Source: Sialis fuliginosa (taxonomy: Eukaryota > Arthropoda > Insecta > Megaloptera > Sialidae). Taken from it: a stretch of 64,000 nucleotides of DNA. How positions within the stretch are numbered: the stretch's first letter is position 1; each line of letters starts with the position of its first letter. This document shows positions 20,757-33,973 of the stretch, piece by piece. The stretch is taken from NCBI GenBank assembly GCA_961205875.1, contig OY540816.1:496001-560000 (forward strand). Reading direction: 5' to 3'. A program made the position numbers and the translations under genes. The notes beneath the pieces were generated by a model. It was not told where the DNA came from. It searched no databases and saw only the letters and a program-made list of their open reading frames with translations.

Positions 20757-21272
20757 TAGTCCAGAAAAATAGATGTGTCTGGGGAAAAATTCGCAAGGAG
20801 CTGAATTTTTGTATACACCTTCATTTTGTCTTTATAAATAAGGTACCAAAAGTCCCCAACAATCCCATGCGAGCATACTTTTTTACAGCCCACAAAAGGT
20901 GCTAACATTTAGTGTGTTTAAAACGCTATACCTCAATTCCAAAAACTGACGGAGTTACAGCGATTTGAAGATGATGCATAGCATTGAATAGCCAGCTATG
21001 TATTGTACGAAAAAAGTTGTAAGATCTTTATTGTAGGTAATTTTCTAAACTTTATATTTGATAATAACTATTTTAGTCATAGAACCAATAGATATAGAGA
21101 TATTTACTTAAAACTAATTGTTAGCACCTTTTGTGGGCTGTAAAAAAGTATGCTCGCATGGGATTGTTGGGGACTTTTGGTACCTTGTTTATAAAGACAA
21201 AATGAAGGTGTATACAAAAATTCAGCTTATTGCGAAATTTTCCCCAGTGAAAACCTAATGTTCCTGGACTAC
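20757..21272. mobile_element. Foldback element just downstream of the ZNF839-like gene
   Basis: TAGTCCAG and CTGGACTA ends. CCCAACAATCCCATGCGAGC near 20857 mirrors GCTCGCATGGGATTGTTGGG near 21152. The arms are highly similar. Confidence 0.78.
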
Positions 21273-22139
21273 AAGCTAAAATGGATTTCATTACAATACG
21301 TACAGCCAGGGCTTCGAACCGTAACTGGACACAAAACCGGAAAAAACGTTATATTTTGCCGGAACGAAAACCGGAACCGAACCGAAAAATAAATATCGGT
21401 TTTTTTCGGTTCGATACATGTTTATTAGGGTGGTCCTTATATGGGGTTAGGCCTAATTTTGACCGGGCCGCCCTCCAAATCAGCTCCAAATAATTCAAAA
21501 ACAATGTGGGAAAAGTTTCAGCCCTCTATCTTAAAAAAAGGCCATTACCAGAGGGGGGTGATTTTCCCATTTAAAATACAAGTGTTTTTTCAATTTTTCA
21601 AAGATCTGCGTACTAGAGTGTCTTAAACTCTTTCTAAAAATCTAGAATACTCATGAAAGCATTCCTGGTACCTGGTACTCATATTCCATATATTGATGGA
21701 TAAATTAAACTTCTGATTCAACGTTGAAACTAATGTGATATCCAGAGAGTCATTGCGGAAAACTTCCAGCAAAAAAAGGTATCCTTTTAATCTTAATCCC
21801 TGAAACCTACATGCTGTATGGGAGAACGCTGCAGTCCGATCTAAAGGTAGGAACTGTTTTTCTCTATGAAGGTGTATAAATTGATCAACTCATCGCGAAC
21901 CTAGGTTATTCAGTCCTATGCGTATTTAAGCATATTTTATAAAAATGATATGGGAAATGTTATAAGGGTTTCTAGAATTGAACCAGCGCAAAACCGCGGA
22001 AGCTCCAACAATACGCTGTACTTCCAAAATAAATTGAATAACAAAATAAAATCACGTTTTTAATTATTAATATTCATTATTGTTTATTTAAATAAATACA
22101 AACACTCAATCAAAAGTTGAGGAGTCGCCTTACACAATA
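21273..22139. repeat. Two truncated elements
   Basis: 21307-21425 is one end of the CAGGGCTTCGAACC family. It stops where a half copy of the 47833 family begins (ATTAGGGTGGTCC at 21426, running to about 21725). The rest to 22139 has no recognised content. Confidence 0.6.
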
Positions 22140-22804
22140 CAGTAAGGACTCCTATAAGTTCTAAGTAGTGTCCGACGGAAGGTCAGTTTTTGGCCGAAGC
22201 CGAAGCCAAACTTCGGCTTTTCTCGTTACCATCGGCCGAAGCCGAAGGTTTTTGTTTTCGTCTTTTATTTTTAAAAATTTTCACAAATGAAATAAAATCA
22301 ATGTGTAAAAGTGAATGACCTTTTTTTAACTTTTCATTTTAAAAATTAAATATGTAAATGTTTTGTTGTTATTAAAATTGAAAAAAAAATCGAAAAAAAT
22401 AATAGTCCGAGAGGTGAGCGACAAAAATTGCAACTACTTTATAAAGGCTGATTTTTTTATACGACGTCACATTTGTGGTGTAGAGATACAGCCTGCCGTC
22501 AGTCAGCTAGATTCGTTAGCGTTTGGCGCAGGGGCGGCTTTATTTTTGTAAAAATGTTGCAACTACTTTATAAAATCTGAAAATTTATTTGTAAGCAGTA
22601 TATTAAGTATCTTACTTAATTAATTTTAAAATTTATTTTAATTAATTTTATCATAACCAGCCTTCAAAATCTTGCAACCGGGCGCGTCGGCAGCGCGTTA
22701 AACTCGTTAAGTTAAAAAAGACGGTAAGGAGTGAGGGAAACAACTTCTACTCCGATGTAGGGGAACTTGAACTTATATGGTTCCAACTTATAGGAGTCCA
22801 ACTG
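22140..22804. mobile_element. TA-flanked element with CAGTAAGGACTCC ends
   Basis: Starts TA/CAGTAAGGACTCCTATAAGT (last base inside the left end) and ends CTTATAGGAGTCCAACTG/TA, Tc1/mariner-like in form. The interior has a GGCCGAAGCCGAAG repeat (22190-22250). A larger relative is at 55534-57239. Confidence 0.75.
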
Positions 22805-23714
22805 TAATCACAAAAATATTCTTCAGGAGCAGTGGCATCGTAATCAATTTTTTCTGAGGGGGGGGGGGGAGTACGAATAAAATATTAAATATTTTTCGCG
22901 TTCAACTGTTCAAGTTTGTTCCACTTGGTATAATAAATAATCGGTTTTAATCCCCGATCAAAAAAATGAATTATGTGTTTAAAAAAGTTGATTTTCCCAA
23001 GATGGTTATAGGTTACATTAGATTTAGAAATAGGATTACATTTTAAATTTTTTAAACTGTCCAGATCTTGAAAATATCCTGATCGAATGAGATCGAATTA
23101 GATCTGATTTCCAGTGCCGGATTAAATATAAATACAAATAAGCCACTGGCAGTGGCCTCGATAGGGGGGGGGGGGGGTGACTCCCAGGGCGGAAATTGAT
23201 AGTGCCCCCCCCCCCCCCCGAAAAAGTTTATATGATTTATTTTTTTGTACATTAAGCGAATGTCACTTCCTGTGAATTTTAAACAACAAAAAAAATCAGT
23301 GGGTTCTATTTTAAAAAAAAAAATTGGACGGTAATCACCCCTTATAGATTTGACAATGACCAAAAAAGAAGTCAATTGATTCAATTTATTAGACATTTTA
23401 CCCCTTGGAAGCTTTGAATAACCAAAAAAAGGAGATAAATAGGCTTTATTTTATTAACAAATGAGGCGGTTGTCACTCGGGGCGTTTATTGTGGGTAAAT
23501 TTAGAAAAAGCGATTAAAAAATTAAAGATCGGAGCTTTAAAAATCGATTTTTCGATTAAATCAAATCGAGATTAAATTATTAATTACTGTAGATTTGGAC
23601 ACCACATATCAATCATTGGTCGGTAGATGGTAAATTCAACAAGAGTTATTTTTCCGTAAGGCCACGGAGCCTCCAGAGACGCGGGACCCGTAGCATTGCT
23701 GCTCCTGCTATATA
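22805..23714. other. Homopolymer-rich stretch, no gene
   Basis: Contains G tracts at 22858-22870 and 23166-23177 and a C tract at 23205-23219 within sequence like the ends of the GGCGTAG/GTGACACCC-type elements (53300 region). An open frame here spans the C tract and is not credible. Confidence 0.45.
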
Positions 23715-24575
23715 CAGGATGGGGCATTTAAAGTGTTACATATCATTATTTCAGAACCATCGCATATTTGAAAAAAATGTTTGGTTGTGAGGGGGTAATC
23801 GAATAGTAATATTTATTTATTATTTTAACATGGTCTTCAAGGATATTTGAAGGCCAACATCATTTTTTTTAATGGGAATCTATATTTTTTATTAAGTAAT
23901 CTTATTCTACGTAAAAAAAACACGAATCTTTCATTGAAAACTTTTTTTTGAATGGCCTAAACTTTATAAGATATCTAACAAAATAATTTCGAGATTTTTA
24001 ACATTCAAGATTTTTTTACTCAGAAATCATCAACTTTAGACAAAAAGTACAACATACAAAAAATGTTTATTTTGGTCTAATGAAACTTGTAGAATTATTC
24101 TAAAATTTTTATTAACATTTAGTATTTTTTTTTTGTTTTTGCTAAAATAAAATAAATAGAATAAGTTTTAAAAAGTTCTTTAATTTTTTAAAATAACTCT
24201 CCAAGCTTTATTAGACCAAAATAAACATTTTTTGTATCTCGTACTTTTTTTCTAAAGTTTATGGTTTTTGAGTAAAAAATTCTTGAAAGTTCAAAATCTC
24301 GAATTATTTTGTTAGATACCTTGGAAAGGTAAAATTTACAATGAAAGATTCGTGTTTTTTCACGTAGAATAAGATTACTTAATTATAAATATAGGTTGCT
24401 ATTTAAAAAAATGATGTTGACCTTCAAATATCCTTGAAGGCCATGTTAAAATAATAAATAAATATTACTATTCGATTACCCCCTCACAACCAAACATTTT
24501 TTGGTTGAAATATTTTTTGAAAATATGCGATGGTTCTGAGATAATAATCTGTAACACTTTAAATGCCCCACCCTG
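23715..24575. mobile_element. Palindromic element, CAGGATGGGGC ends
   Basis: TATA/CAGGATGGGGCATTTAAAG at the left and CTTTAAATGCCCCACCCTG/TATA at the right. Arms meet near 24140. A half copy lies at 49337-49500, next to a channel exon. Confidence 0.8.
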
Positions 24576-25390
24576 TATATGGTTAATCCAGCACTGTTGA
24601 TTTCAGAAATGAATATTTGGAAGCAAAACACTAGGTGATAAAGTAAATGAAACAAGTGAATATTTAGCTATAATTTATTTTTCTGTAAATTTCACAACCA
24701 TTGCTTTTAAGTTTTGAAAGCTATACAAATAATTACATTAAAAATTAAAGAGGAATGTAATATAACAATACTTAAATATTTGGGTGTTAATAAACAACTT
24801 ATCAATATAATAAAATGTATTAAATGGAAGAATAACATTTCTAAAATTCATTGGCATTAGAAATAAGCGTAAAGCTTTTTAACTTACATAATTTTTGTTT
24901 ACATAATTATAATAAATAATAATAAAAAATAGAGTAATAAATTATTCAAATAAAAGTGGTATTAAATAAAAAAAATCAGAAAAGGAAAATTTATCTTTAG
25001 AGGTATTAAAATTTGATTTGAAGTTTCTATAAATTTCATACATAAAAATGAAATGTATTATAGTTTGTTTGTTGACAATTTAACAAATACAACCAATATT
25101 GAAATAATTTAACATATTCATTAAATTATTTGACACCACTTTCTGATTTAGATGCAGTAACAAAATATACAAGAATGGATATCATCTTTAATGAACATTT
25201 ACCATGAATTTGAAAACATTGTTGTGAATAATTAAAACTATTTGTATATTTTAATAATAGATAATTGTTTACAGTTTACATATGTTGGAAATATGTCGGT
25301 AGACTACAGAAACATTGGCAGTTGTTTACTGGTAAATGTTAACAGGTTCAGATCATATTCAACAATGTTTTAAACATTTGTAGCTGTCAT
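24576..25390. other. No gene or element recognised
   Basis: AT-rich, apparently single-copy within this window, without long inverted repeats or exon-like sequence. Confidence 0.4.
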
Positions 25391-25682
25391 GTCCAGTATT
25401 ATAAAGGAGCTAGCAAGCATTTTCAAATGAGATATCAAACTCATATGACAGTTCTTGTTGAAGACTGACAAGTTTCTCGCAAGCGTTGTAGGTAAATACC
25501 AACGGTATTAAAACAGTGGTGATATTATGAAAATTATTTTGTACGGTGAAAGATGCCAATTGTGTTACAATTAGTTGAAGTGTCACTGCTCTAAATTCCA
25601 TAGATACTAGTACAGAATTAATACCTCATTTGAAAGTGCTTGCTAGCTAGCAAATTTTGCTAGCTCCTTTATAATACTGGAC
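25391..25682. mobile_element. Miniature element with GTCCAGTATTATAAAGGAGC ends
   Basis: Both terminal repeats present (GTCCAGTATTATAAAGG and CCTTTATAATACTGGAC). Relatives at 15095-15350 (reversed) and 28045-28226 (right part). Confidence 0.75.
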
Positions 25683-26040
25683 ATTATCTTTAAAAAACAA
25701 TGCAAACAAAATAAGTTTACAATATTTAATCAACTAGATTCTAAAACAGTAACATAATTAATATAATTATTAATTAGTATTTATACAATTTTTTCGTCTT
25801 ATGTAATATCTTTGTTTTTCATATATTTGCTAAGTTTTTAAATTGTATAATTTCGATATAAAAATGTGCGTGAAAAATATTTCATTGTTGAAAAAGATCT
25901 TGATTCTGTTATTCATAACGACGAATATAATAACTGGATCTTTATTTAAGTCTCTTGTAAGATTTAATTCACTTTTAAATCACAATTTTGTCAAAAACCG
26001 ATGTTATAAAAACTAAAACAATGGTCACGTTCACGACTGA

Positions 26041-26339
26041 CCAAAAACAGAGCTTTGATTGGTTGATTCATGGAATTTCTGGTGGAATGTACTAGAAATT
26101 TAAAGAATGACATTTTTAAAGTGTGTAAGGAAGTGAGAAAGAAGTAACCAGAACTAGTATTCTGGCAGAAACGTTCAACAAAGTTCTTTGGTAAGCCTGG
26201 TCACTAGTTTCTATATCTTTCTAGTTACTTCTTTCTCACTTCCTTACACGCTTTTAAAATGACATTATTTTAATTTCTGGTGCATTCCACCAGAAATTGT
26301 ATGAATCAACCAATCAAAGCTCGTTGTTCTGTTTTTTGG
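26041..26339. mobile_element. Foldback element
   Basis: AGCTTTGATTGGTTGATTCAT near 26051 (quoted as AGCTTTGATTGG/TTGATTCAT) mirrors ATGAATCAACCAATCAAAGC near 26301. AGTGAGAAAGAAGTAAC near 26132 mirrors its complement near 26223. Confidence 0.72.
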
Positions 26340-27471
26340 TAAGACCAGGAATACTTTTCAGTAGACTCAATTGTAGGTATATGTATATACACATTTGAGT
26401 TGTCCCTATGATTTAATTCTTATTTAATATGTCACAAAAGTAAAAATAATGACCCAGAGTTATTATAGTTGCATATTTCTCTCACTTTCTCTCTCTATCG
26501 CTCTGCGGTGGTTGTTTTTGTTTTTTATAAAGTGTTTGGTCCCATAACAGAGTTTTCGTAGCCAGTCTGAATTTTAACTTCATGTTCTTTATTTAAATTA
26601 CATCACTTGATTGGAACCGTTAAGTTAAAATGTCCGCCGTTTTGTTCACCATATATCTAAATAACGAATTTTTTTTTATATATATAATATAAATTTAATT
26701 CAACAATTATTTTAATAATGCCATTTTGCATATTTTTTTTATTTTCTTATCTAAAAGACTGTACACCTATACTATTTATAATATTATTTTAAATCATTAT
26801 TTACAGTGATTTTACTCACATTTAAGTATCAAATATTGTTCTTATATATTCTTGTATGTATAATTAATATTTTTGTTTTATAGATATTTAATATACACTT
26901 AAAATTAAGGAAAATGTTTTTTTATCTATATTTCATTTAGTCCTTGTTTTTATTTCATTCATTCATATTATTAAATTTGGTTATTTTTTATTTTTTAATT
27001 CAGTAATTCTATAAATTTTTAATGTATAAAAATGGTTATCTGAACATAAGATTTGCAATTTTTTCTTATTAGTGAATTATCTAGATTCTTTATTGTCTAT
27101 ATGTCTTATAATGAAGTCTAATGATTAATATAACAAACTTAATTTTATCTAGCAATAAGGATACAAGAAGCTAATAGAAAGTATATAATATATAAATAAT
27201 TTAAAAAAAAAAACACTCAAACTCAATTATAAATATTAAATATAAAAGTTTGGCTCATTTATCTTGTTTGGCACAATGGTAATAAGATCTGTTATTTATT
27301 TTACCACAAGAAAAAATACGATTATAATTTAGTATCTGGTGAATAGGTCTACAATATCAAACAAGAGCTTACGAAAAAAATTGTGCGAAATTTATTTGTT
27401 TATTGGAAACTCACAATATTCCTCCACACACATGGACAAGCTCTTGAAAGTGTTAAATCCATACAGTAGGG
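26340..27471. other. No gene or element recognised
   Basis: AT-rich; a CTCTCTC tract at 26474-26505. Nothing else. Confidence 0.4.
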
Positions 27472-28046
27472 GAAAGGGTTGTACCTTAGGATGGTTTTAC
27501 CTTGGGACAATTGCTCTAGAAATCCAACCACTGTAGCTGTAATTCTTAGAATTACATGTTAAAAAAAAGACGGAGTATATATATTTTTTTAAATTGGTAG
27601 TAAAGCTGTTTAAAATCAGTTGTTTGGGAATAACACTGGGGCTATCAGTTTTAGGATAAAATAGGTTTTATAAATCTTAAAGCTGATGAAATTTCGAACA
27701 AAATAATGTTAAAAAAAATAATATACTGTAATATTAAATATAGTTTAAATTGTTCATGTTATAAGGTAAATGTATAAAGGCAAATTTTCATAACCAAAAA
27801 AATTATTATAGGCGAAAGGGTTGTACCTTGGGATGATTTTACCTTGGGACAATTGCTCTAGAAATCCAACCACTGCTGCTGTAACTCTCATGCGGTGTTC
27901 ACACCAAAGAAAACAAAACAGCAACACGGTGTTTGAAAACACATCGTATTTAAAAATGCATAGGCTTTATTGCACTTTTGTCAAAAAGACACGATGTTGC
28001 TATTTTGTTTTTTCGGTCTGAACACGGCATCAGAATTACATGTTAA
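27472..28046. repeat. Direct duplication, about 90 bases, one copy carrying an insertion
   Basis: 27472-27563 and 27815-27888 plus 28031-28046 are the same sequence (GTACCTTGGGACAATTGC-like block, GAAATCCAACCACTG, AGAATTACATGTTAAA). The second copy is split by the hairpin element at 27889-28030, giving an empty and a filled site side by side. Confidence 0.75.
27889..28030. mobile_element. 142-base miniature inverted repeat
   Basis: Ends ATGCGGTGTTCACACC and GGTCTGAACACGGCAT; inner GAAAACAAAACAGCAACA pairs with TGTTGCTATTTTGTTTT. Its insertion point is defined by the intact duplicate at 27472-27563. Confidence 0.8.
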
Positions 28047-28226
28047 ATATAACATAAAAATTATTTTGTACGGTGAAAGATGCCAACTGTGTTACAATTA
28101 GTTGAAGTGTCACTGCTCTAAATTCCATAACTAATCCATAGATACTAGTACAGAATTAATACCCCATTTGAATGTAATTGCTAGCTAGCAAATTTTGTTA
28201 GGTCCTTTATAATACCGGACATTAGT
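28045..28226. mobile_element. Right part of a 25391-type element
   Basis: GTACGGTGAAAGATGCCAACTG through CCTTTATAATACCGGAC (first block shown as GTACGGTGAAAG/ATGCCAACTG) matches 25540-25682. Confidence 0.65.
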
Positions 28227-28675
28227 GTACTTAATTTCATTTAAAAAAGTCTTCTGCAAATTTTAGTTTTCTTTTGGGCGTTAATGCGGTAAGTAGCTAA
28301 TTATAATTTTTGGAAGAATAGAACAATCATCAAATAGTTTTGAAATTTTCATTTCTAAAATTCTACAAGGGGGTGAAGTCCGTATGAGTCCGTCGACGTA
28401 GGTAAACATCCGTATCCGGTTGAAAGATCGTTTTCAAAAATAGGACGTTTTCTTCCCAAACAAAAATTAATCTTAAATATAAAATTTCATCCTTCTACGA
28501 CAAATCGTATTTGAGTTAAAGCTCTTGCAGACAGACACACAGACATAATGGCGAAAATCGTCATAATGGATTCAGGGAAGGTCAAAATGGATAATTCCAT
28601 CAAAATCCGGATTTCAAAAAAAAATCGGCTTCACTATACTTATTTATACTATATGTATATTTCATATACATGGTA
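28227..28675. other. Fragment related to 13900-14150
   Basis: About 28430-28640 (CAGACAGACACACAGACATAA, then TTCAGGGAAGGT) resembles the middle of the 12825-14663 element. The remainder is unassigned. Confidence 0.45.
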
Positions 28676-29080
28676 TAGTAGGAGATCCGACATAGGAACG
28701 ACCTTCACCCATCTGTTTAATGGATGAAAAGTATTTTTTATCAAATTTAGTATCTTAAAAAATATATTGCGAGTGAGTTGGCTAAAAAATTCCTGTCAAG
28801 GCTATGATTAATTAAAAATTGAAAAAAAGTGTATCGCTCTCCTTCTCTATTGCATGAACAAATAGCATGCGCACTCTCTGTCTCCCGACGGCCTTCCGCG
28901 CGCAGCTCCAATGCTGTGTCCTCTTCTATCGCACATGAGTGCAATGTTATTATATCATAATTATAGCCTTGACAGGATTTTTTTAGCCAACCCACTCGCG
29001 ATATATTTTTTAACATACTAAAATACTTCTCATCCATTAAACAGATGGATGAAGGTCGTTCTTATGTCGGATCTTAGACT
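28676..29080. mobile_element. Foldback element with a GC-rich centre
   Basis: GATCCGACATAGGAACGACC mirrors GGTCGTTCTTATGTCGGATC; GGCTAAAAAATTCCTGTCAAG mirrors its complement at 28969 (first arm word begins 28780). The loop, about 28840-28940, is unusually GC-rich for the window. Confidence 0.75.
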
Positions 29081-29405
29081 AGTATAAGAAAGTAAAAATT
29101 TAAATTGAATTTGAGTGTTAGCTCTAGAAAAATAACAATGTGTTAAAGCATTGAAAAGCTTATGTTCCTTTTTTAAACTCGTATTAAATTTACTTGAATG
29201 TATTATATGTAATGAGAACTGAAGTCGTATTAGTATATATAAAATCGGGAATCGAATATATTGGCAGTAAAACACTTATGACATGATCGCACAATATGAA
29301 TAGAAGCACCAATCTTCAGCGAACACGAACGAATGTTCGAAAAGTTTTCAATGATCGTCTCGGTTAAAGTTAATGCGAATATTGTATGTTGTAACAATAG
29401 TACAA
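29081..29405. other. No gene or element recognised
   Basis: Short open frames here have no recognisable domain. Confidence 0.4.
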
Positions 29406-30408
29406 GGTGCTTTGGAAGCCAACTTAAATTACAAAAGTGATTACCTCTGATTTTTTTCTACAATTCAATTCTTTAGTATTTAAGGAACATTTTAAGACCA
29501 AAAAGAAAAAAATCACCTTGGTGCTTTTTTAATAATTCATAAAACAAAAAAATACATAAATCGTGTACAGGTCATAACGCGATTTTTTTGAATTATTTAT
29601 TGTTTTACTCTACAAAATAAAAAAAAAATTATTGGAATTTGAACTCGGGACTCATTGTTTATAAGATCTTTTATAATTTTTTGTAAATTTTGAAATATAA
29701 ACCAAACGGTATTTTATATCGAAAAATCACAAGAGACACAATAATTTTCTTTTATTAAGGGGATTCCAAAACATATTTTATATTACCAATCTGATGATTA
29801 ATACCCGATATATGAATTATTTTCAATTTTGAACGGCCGCCATTTTGAAATTCATAAAGGAATTCCGCTAACTAACGAACTTAACTGAGGTATTTACAAA
29901 ATCGATTTTTCTACCAAATTTCAAAAAGATCGGAAGAATACCTGAAAGGCTAGAGAATAAAGGCTTGAAAATAGTTCATATCTCGAGTACTAATTATTGG
30001 ATCGATAATATCAAATATGTTTTAGAATCCTTTCAATAAAACCAAATTATTGTATCTCTTGTGATTTTTCGATATAAAGTACCGTTTGGTTGATATTTTA
30101 AACTTTACAAAAAATTATAACAAATCTTGTAAACTAAGAGTTCCGAGTTCGAATCCCAATATATGTTTATTTTTATTTTTATTTATTTGTCTATTATGTA
30201 GAGTAAAAAGTTAATAAACAATAAATGCTAAATAAAATTCGCGTAATAATTCTGCATACGATTTCTTATTTTATGAATTATTAAAAAAGCGCCAAAACGA
30301 TTTTTTTATTTTTGGTCTTAAAATGTTCCTTAAATACTAAAGAATTGAATTGTACAAAAAAATCAGAGGTAATCAATTTTTTTATTAAAGTTGGCTTCCA
30401 GAGCACCG
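29406..30408. mobile_element. 1-kb foldback element
   Basis: GGTGCTTTGGAAGCCAAC and GTTGGCTTCCAGAGCACC ends; AATTCAATTCTTTAGTATTT mirrored near 30330. Arms also carry GAGTTCGAATCCC-type words. Confidence 0.78.
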
Positions 30409-30501
30409 TGAATGGTTCTAAACTTTTTGTCCATATACCCCGTATGTTTTATTAACATAATATTACAGAATAATTTTCTTGGTAGTTACATATTTTATCT
30501 A

Positions 30502-31083
30502 CAGGTGAGTTTTTTATCTTGAGACTCGAAAACTACGGATTTTTACGGAAAATAGTTAGTACAAAAGTTTCAGGATTTGGGAGGCAAAACTAATGGAGGT
30601 AACAATTTTGACCTTGAGTGGAGGTTTCAAGGTCATTTTGGGGTCAACTAAATTTTTTTAAACGGAAACCTATTTATTTTTTTGCAGATTTGAATTTTGC
30701 TAAAAAAATGAAACAACTATTGTTTAAAAAGTTTTTTTTAAAAACTTCAATTTTAACGTAATTTTTTTAGATAAAAAAATTTTTTTTGCGTTACAAAATG
30801 TTTTATGTAAAAAAAACAAAAAAAAAGAAATTTTTTAAAAAACTTTTCAAGCAATAGTTGTTTCATTTTTCTGCAAAATTCAAATCTGCAAAAAAATAAA
30901 TAGGTTTCCATTTGAAAAAAATTAGTTGACCCCAAAATGACCTTAAAACCTCCACTCAAGGTCAAAATTGTTATCTTCATTAGTTTTGCCCCTCCAAATC
31001 TGAAACTTTTGTACTAAATATTTTCCGTAAAAATCCGTAGTTTTCCAGATATTAAGTAGTCTCAGGATAAATGTCTCAGCCTG
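30502..31083. mobile_element. Foldback element, CAGGTGAG end
   Basis: GACCTTGAGTGGAGGTTTCAAGG (30610) pairs with CCTCCACTCAAGGTC (30950). It is the same family as the inner palindrome of 8641-9742. Ends CAGG and CCTG are flanked by TA. Confidence 0.75.
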
Positions 31084-31506
31084 TATATCTACTTACTGTC
31101 TGGAGTAAATGTATTGTTGGTTTAGAACTACTGGTATAATAGTTATTACAGTTCATTCTGCTGTTTGTGTCTTTTTTAAATAGTTTGGTTAACAAATGTA
31201 TGATATTACATATAGTATTTCGGTATAAACGTAAAATAGTTATTTATATTTCTATTACATTCTATCGAATCTTATTAAACTATTATAAAATAAAAGGTTA
31301 TTAAAGTAGTTTAAAAAAAAATTACGAAATTAAAAATACAAGAATACAATATGTTAAACGTATTAACTAAATTAGCTATGTCCAACCAAACTTCTTTATT
31401 GGGGGGTTGAAAAATTAATAACAAATTAAATTTAATGCATTTTCGCGTCGGAAAATTGGACCATGCAAATTTTTACAAGCTACTAGTAAACTCGCTCAGT
31501 GTAATC
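31084..31506. other. No gene recognised
   Basis: AT-rich; nothing assignable. Confidence 0.4.
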
Positions 31507-32422
31507 ATAGTCCAATCAAATTATCAAAATAAAGTAGTTCGTAAGACATTGTTCTACAGAGTCATTTTTTTTATTTTAAATTGTTGAGGGGTGTATTTTG
31601 AGTATTACATTAAGTTGTAATTATCTCGTAAATCGTTCATCCTACGATAAAATTTATTACCACCTTTTTTGTTCAACAGACTTGAATCTACAAATTTGTT
31701 CACAGATCTAACTGTCTACCATCAATTGGTAACGAGATATAATGCAAGGAAGTTAACAAAAAACGATTTTTTGCATTTATTTCGTAAAAAAGCGATTGTA
31801 TTGATAAAACTTAAATGACAGTCTTTTAGAACTTTCAATTTGCAATATTTTTTCTTACAGCCATTATTTCTGAAAACTCATGGTTTGCCAGTTAAAGCAA
31901 TGCAAAAAAAACATTTTTTCGTTATAATTCAAAATCCATAATGCAACCTTCAAAACATGTAATGACAAAAGTGTAGATAATAAAATTCTATACTTGTTTT
32001 GTTTGAAATTATTTTTTTTTGTTTATTAACAAACAAAAAATTTTTTTTCAAACAAAACAAATATAGAATTTTGTTATCTACACTTTTGTCATTACATATT
32101 TTGAAGGTTACATTATGGTTTTTGAAATATAACGAAAAAATCGTTTTTTGTTAACTTCCAACATTATATGTGTATATCGTTACCAATTGATGATAGATAG
32201 TTAGACCTGTAAACAAATTTATAGATTCAAGTCTGTTGAACAAAAAAGGTGGTAATACATTTTATCGTAGTTAAAGTTTTCGCGCTTATAGCGGACAACG
32301 CTCAAGGTCATATACCGCGTCAATTAATGTAATACTCAGAACCCCCCCCCCCAACAATTTAAAATAAAAAAAATTACTCTGTAGCACAATGAAGAACAAA
32401 TATACAATTTGATTGGGCTATC
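31507..32422. mobile_element. Foldback element
   Basis: ATAGTCCAATCAAATT and AATTTGATTGGGCTAT ends. ACAAAAGTGTAGATAA near 31966 mirrors TTATCTACACTTTTGT near 32075. Centre near 32030. Confidence 0.75.
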
Positions 32423-33875
32423 ATGTTCACTAGCTTCTAAACAATCTGCTATAAAAGTTGAAAGCCGGGCTACTTTACTCGCTACTCGCTGGCGTGTAGG
32501 CTTGTTAGCTTGTAAACTAGCCGTGTGTCATCATAGTAGCTAGTTCGCTAGCTGCTAGTATCTCGGTGATTCCTGGGTTGTGTCTATAAAATGTATTCAC
32601 AACATGTGGTTTACTCGCTAGCTAGTTGTTGGCTACTGAGCGAGTGGAAAGTTCTGTGTGTCATCATCACTATCTTACTATCTGACTCGCTCGCTTGTAA
32701 ACAAGCCGGCTTGTAGCTTGTAAACTCGCTCAATGTAATCGACCCTTTCATCACAATCACATGGTAACTGGTATAAAATACCTCAAGTAAGTGCTTGATA
32801 CAATTTTAAACTATTTTAATTCAAAAAATAATTTTGGCCAACTTTTTAGTGCAAATACCTCTATATACGACGTTTATCATGTTTTCATTTAACAAAAAAG
32901 TTCAATTTCGAGAAGAAAGATTCACAGCGATAGATGGTTCCCAAGTTTAAATTGCGGCTGTAATGTACACATTGCCAATTGTTTCAAATTAGTGGACTCA
33001 TATAGAGCTGGGCGCGTGAGTAATTTTTGCTCACGATCACGCACGCTCACGAATTCTATTTTTTTACTCACGCTCCTGTTTGTGTTTTTTTTGCGAATAT
33101 CTCCGGTTCTACTTAATCAATATCGACCAAAAAAAATAGGATACTCTTAAGGAACCTCTCTATCGATCTGTAGGAGGCGGAATACTTTAACATAATATCT
33201 AACCTCAAAAAAAATTTACAAACTGCGTTTAAAACAGATTTTTCATTTTTTCTCAATTACTTTGCAACAAATATGAATATTTTGATGAAAATAAGGGGAA
33301 ATGTACTTCTTATAATCCTAATTTTATAGATAATAAAATGAAAACGGTAATTGTCAATATAGATAATTATGCACATGTATGTTTTCTAATATTTATTTAT
33401 AAAACTAATTAGATTTAGTTCAATTGAAATTTCGGAAGGACCGCAGAAAAGCTTCGAATCGCGGCCTGCGAACCATAGGTTGGACAAAGCTAAACTATTA
33501 TAATTTTACTGTTTACCAATTATGGTATTTAAAAATATTTATTAAATGGCAGTAAAATTTAATTATTGATTTCGAATTATACTCTTTTTTGTACAAGTAC
33601 GTATGTATAATGTAAGTAATTTATTTTTACCCATTCAAAATCAATGTGCATGTGTTTATTAAACCCCCATAAAAATATTAATATATTATTTTAAAAAGAA
33701 AACTTATCATTATTATAATTTATAATATGTAGAAATAATAATTAAAAAAAACCATTTGTTGACTGTATCGAATTAACATCTCTCAAATATACATTTTAGG
33801 TTAATAAATATAAAATATCCCAAAATAAAATAATAATTGTTTGAAACGAATAACTTAGAAAGTAATGGTTTTGAG
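32423..33875. other. No gene; CTAGC/CTCGC-rich patch
   Basis: About 32460-32720 is rich in CTAGCTAG, ACTCGCT and TTGTAAAC words repeated irregularly. About 33010-33055 repeats GCTCACG. The rest is AT-rich without coding sign. Confidence 0.4.
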
Positions 33876-33973
33876 TAGTGACCGACCGAACCCAATTTTT
33901 GAACCGTAAGGGAAACCGAACAGAATTACTTAAGTTTTTTTTTCATTTTTAGTTACAAAATTGTATAGATATA

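Noticed and set aside
30135-30160. tRNA B-box-like word GAGTTCGAATCCC
   Set aside because: No cloverleaf can be drawn around it, and the word belongs to both arms of the 29406-30408 foldback.
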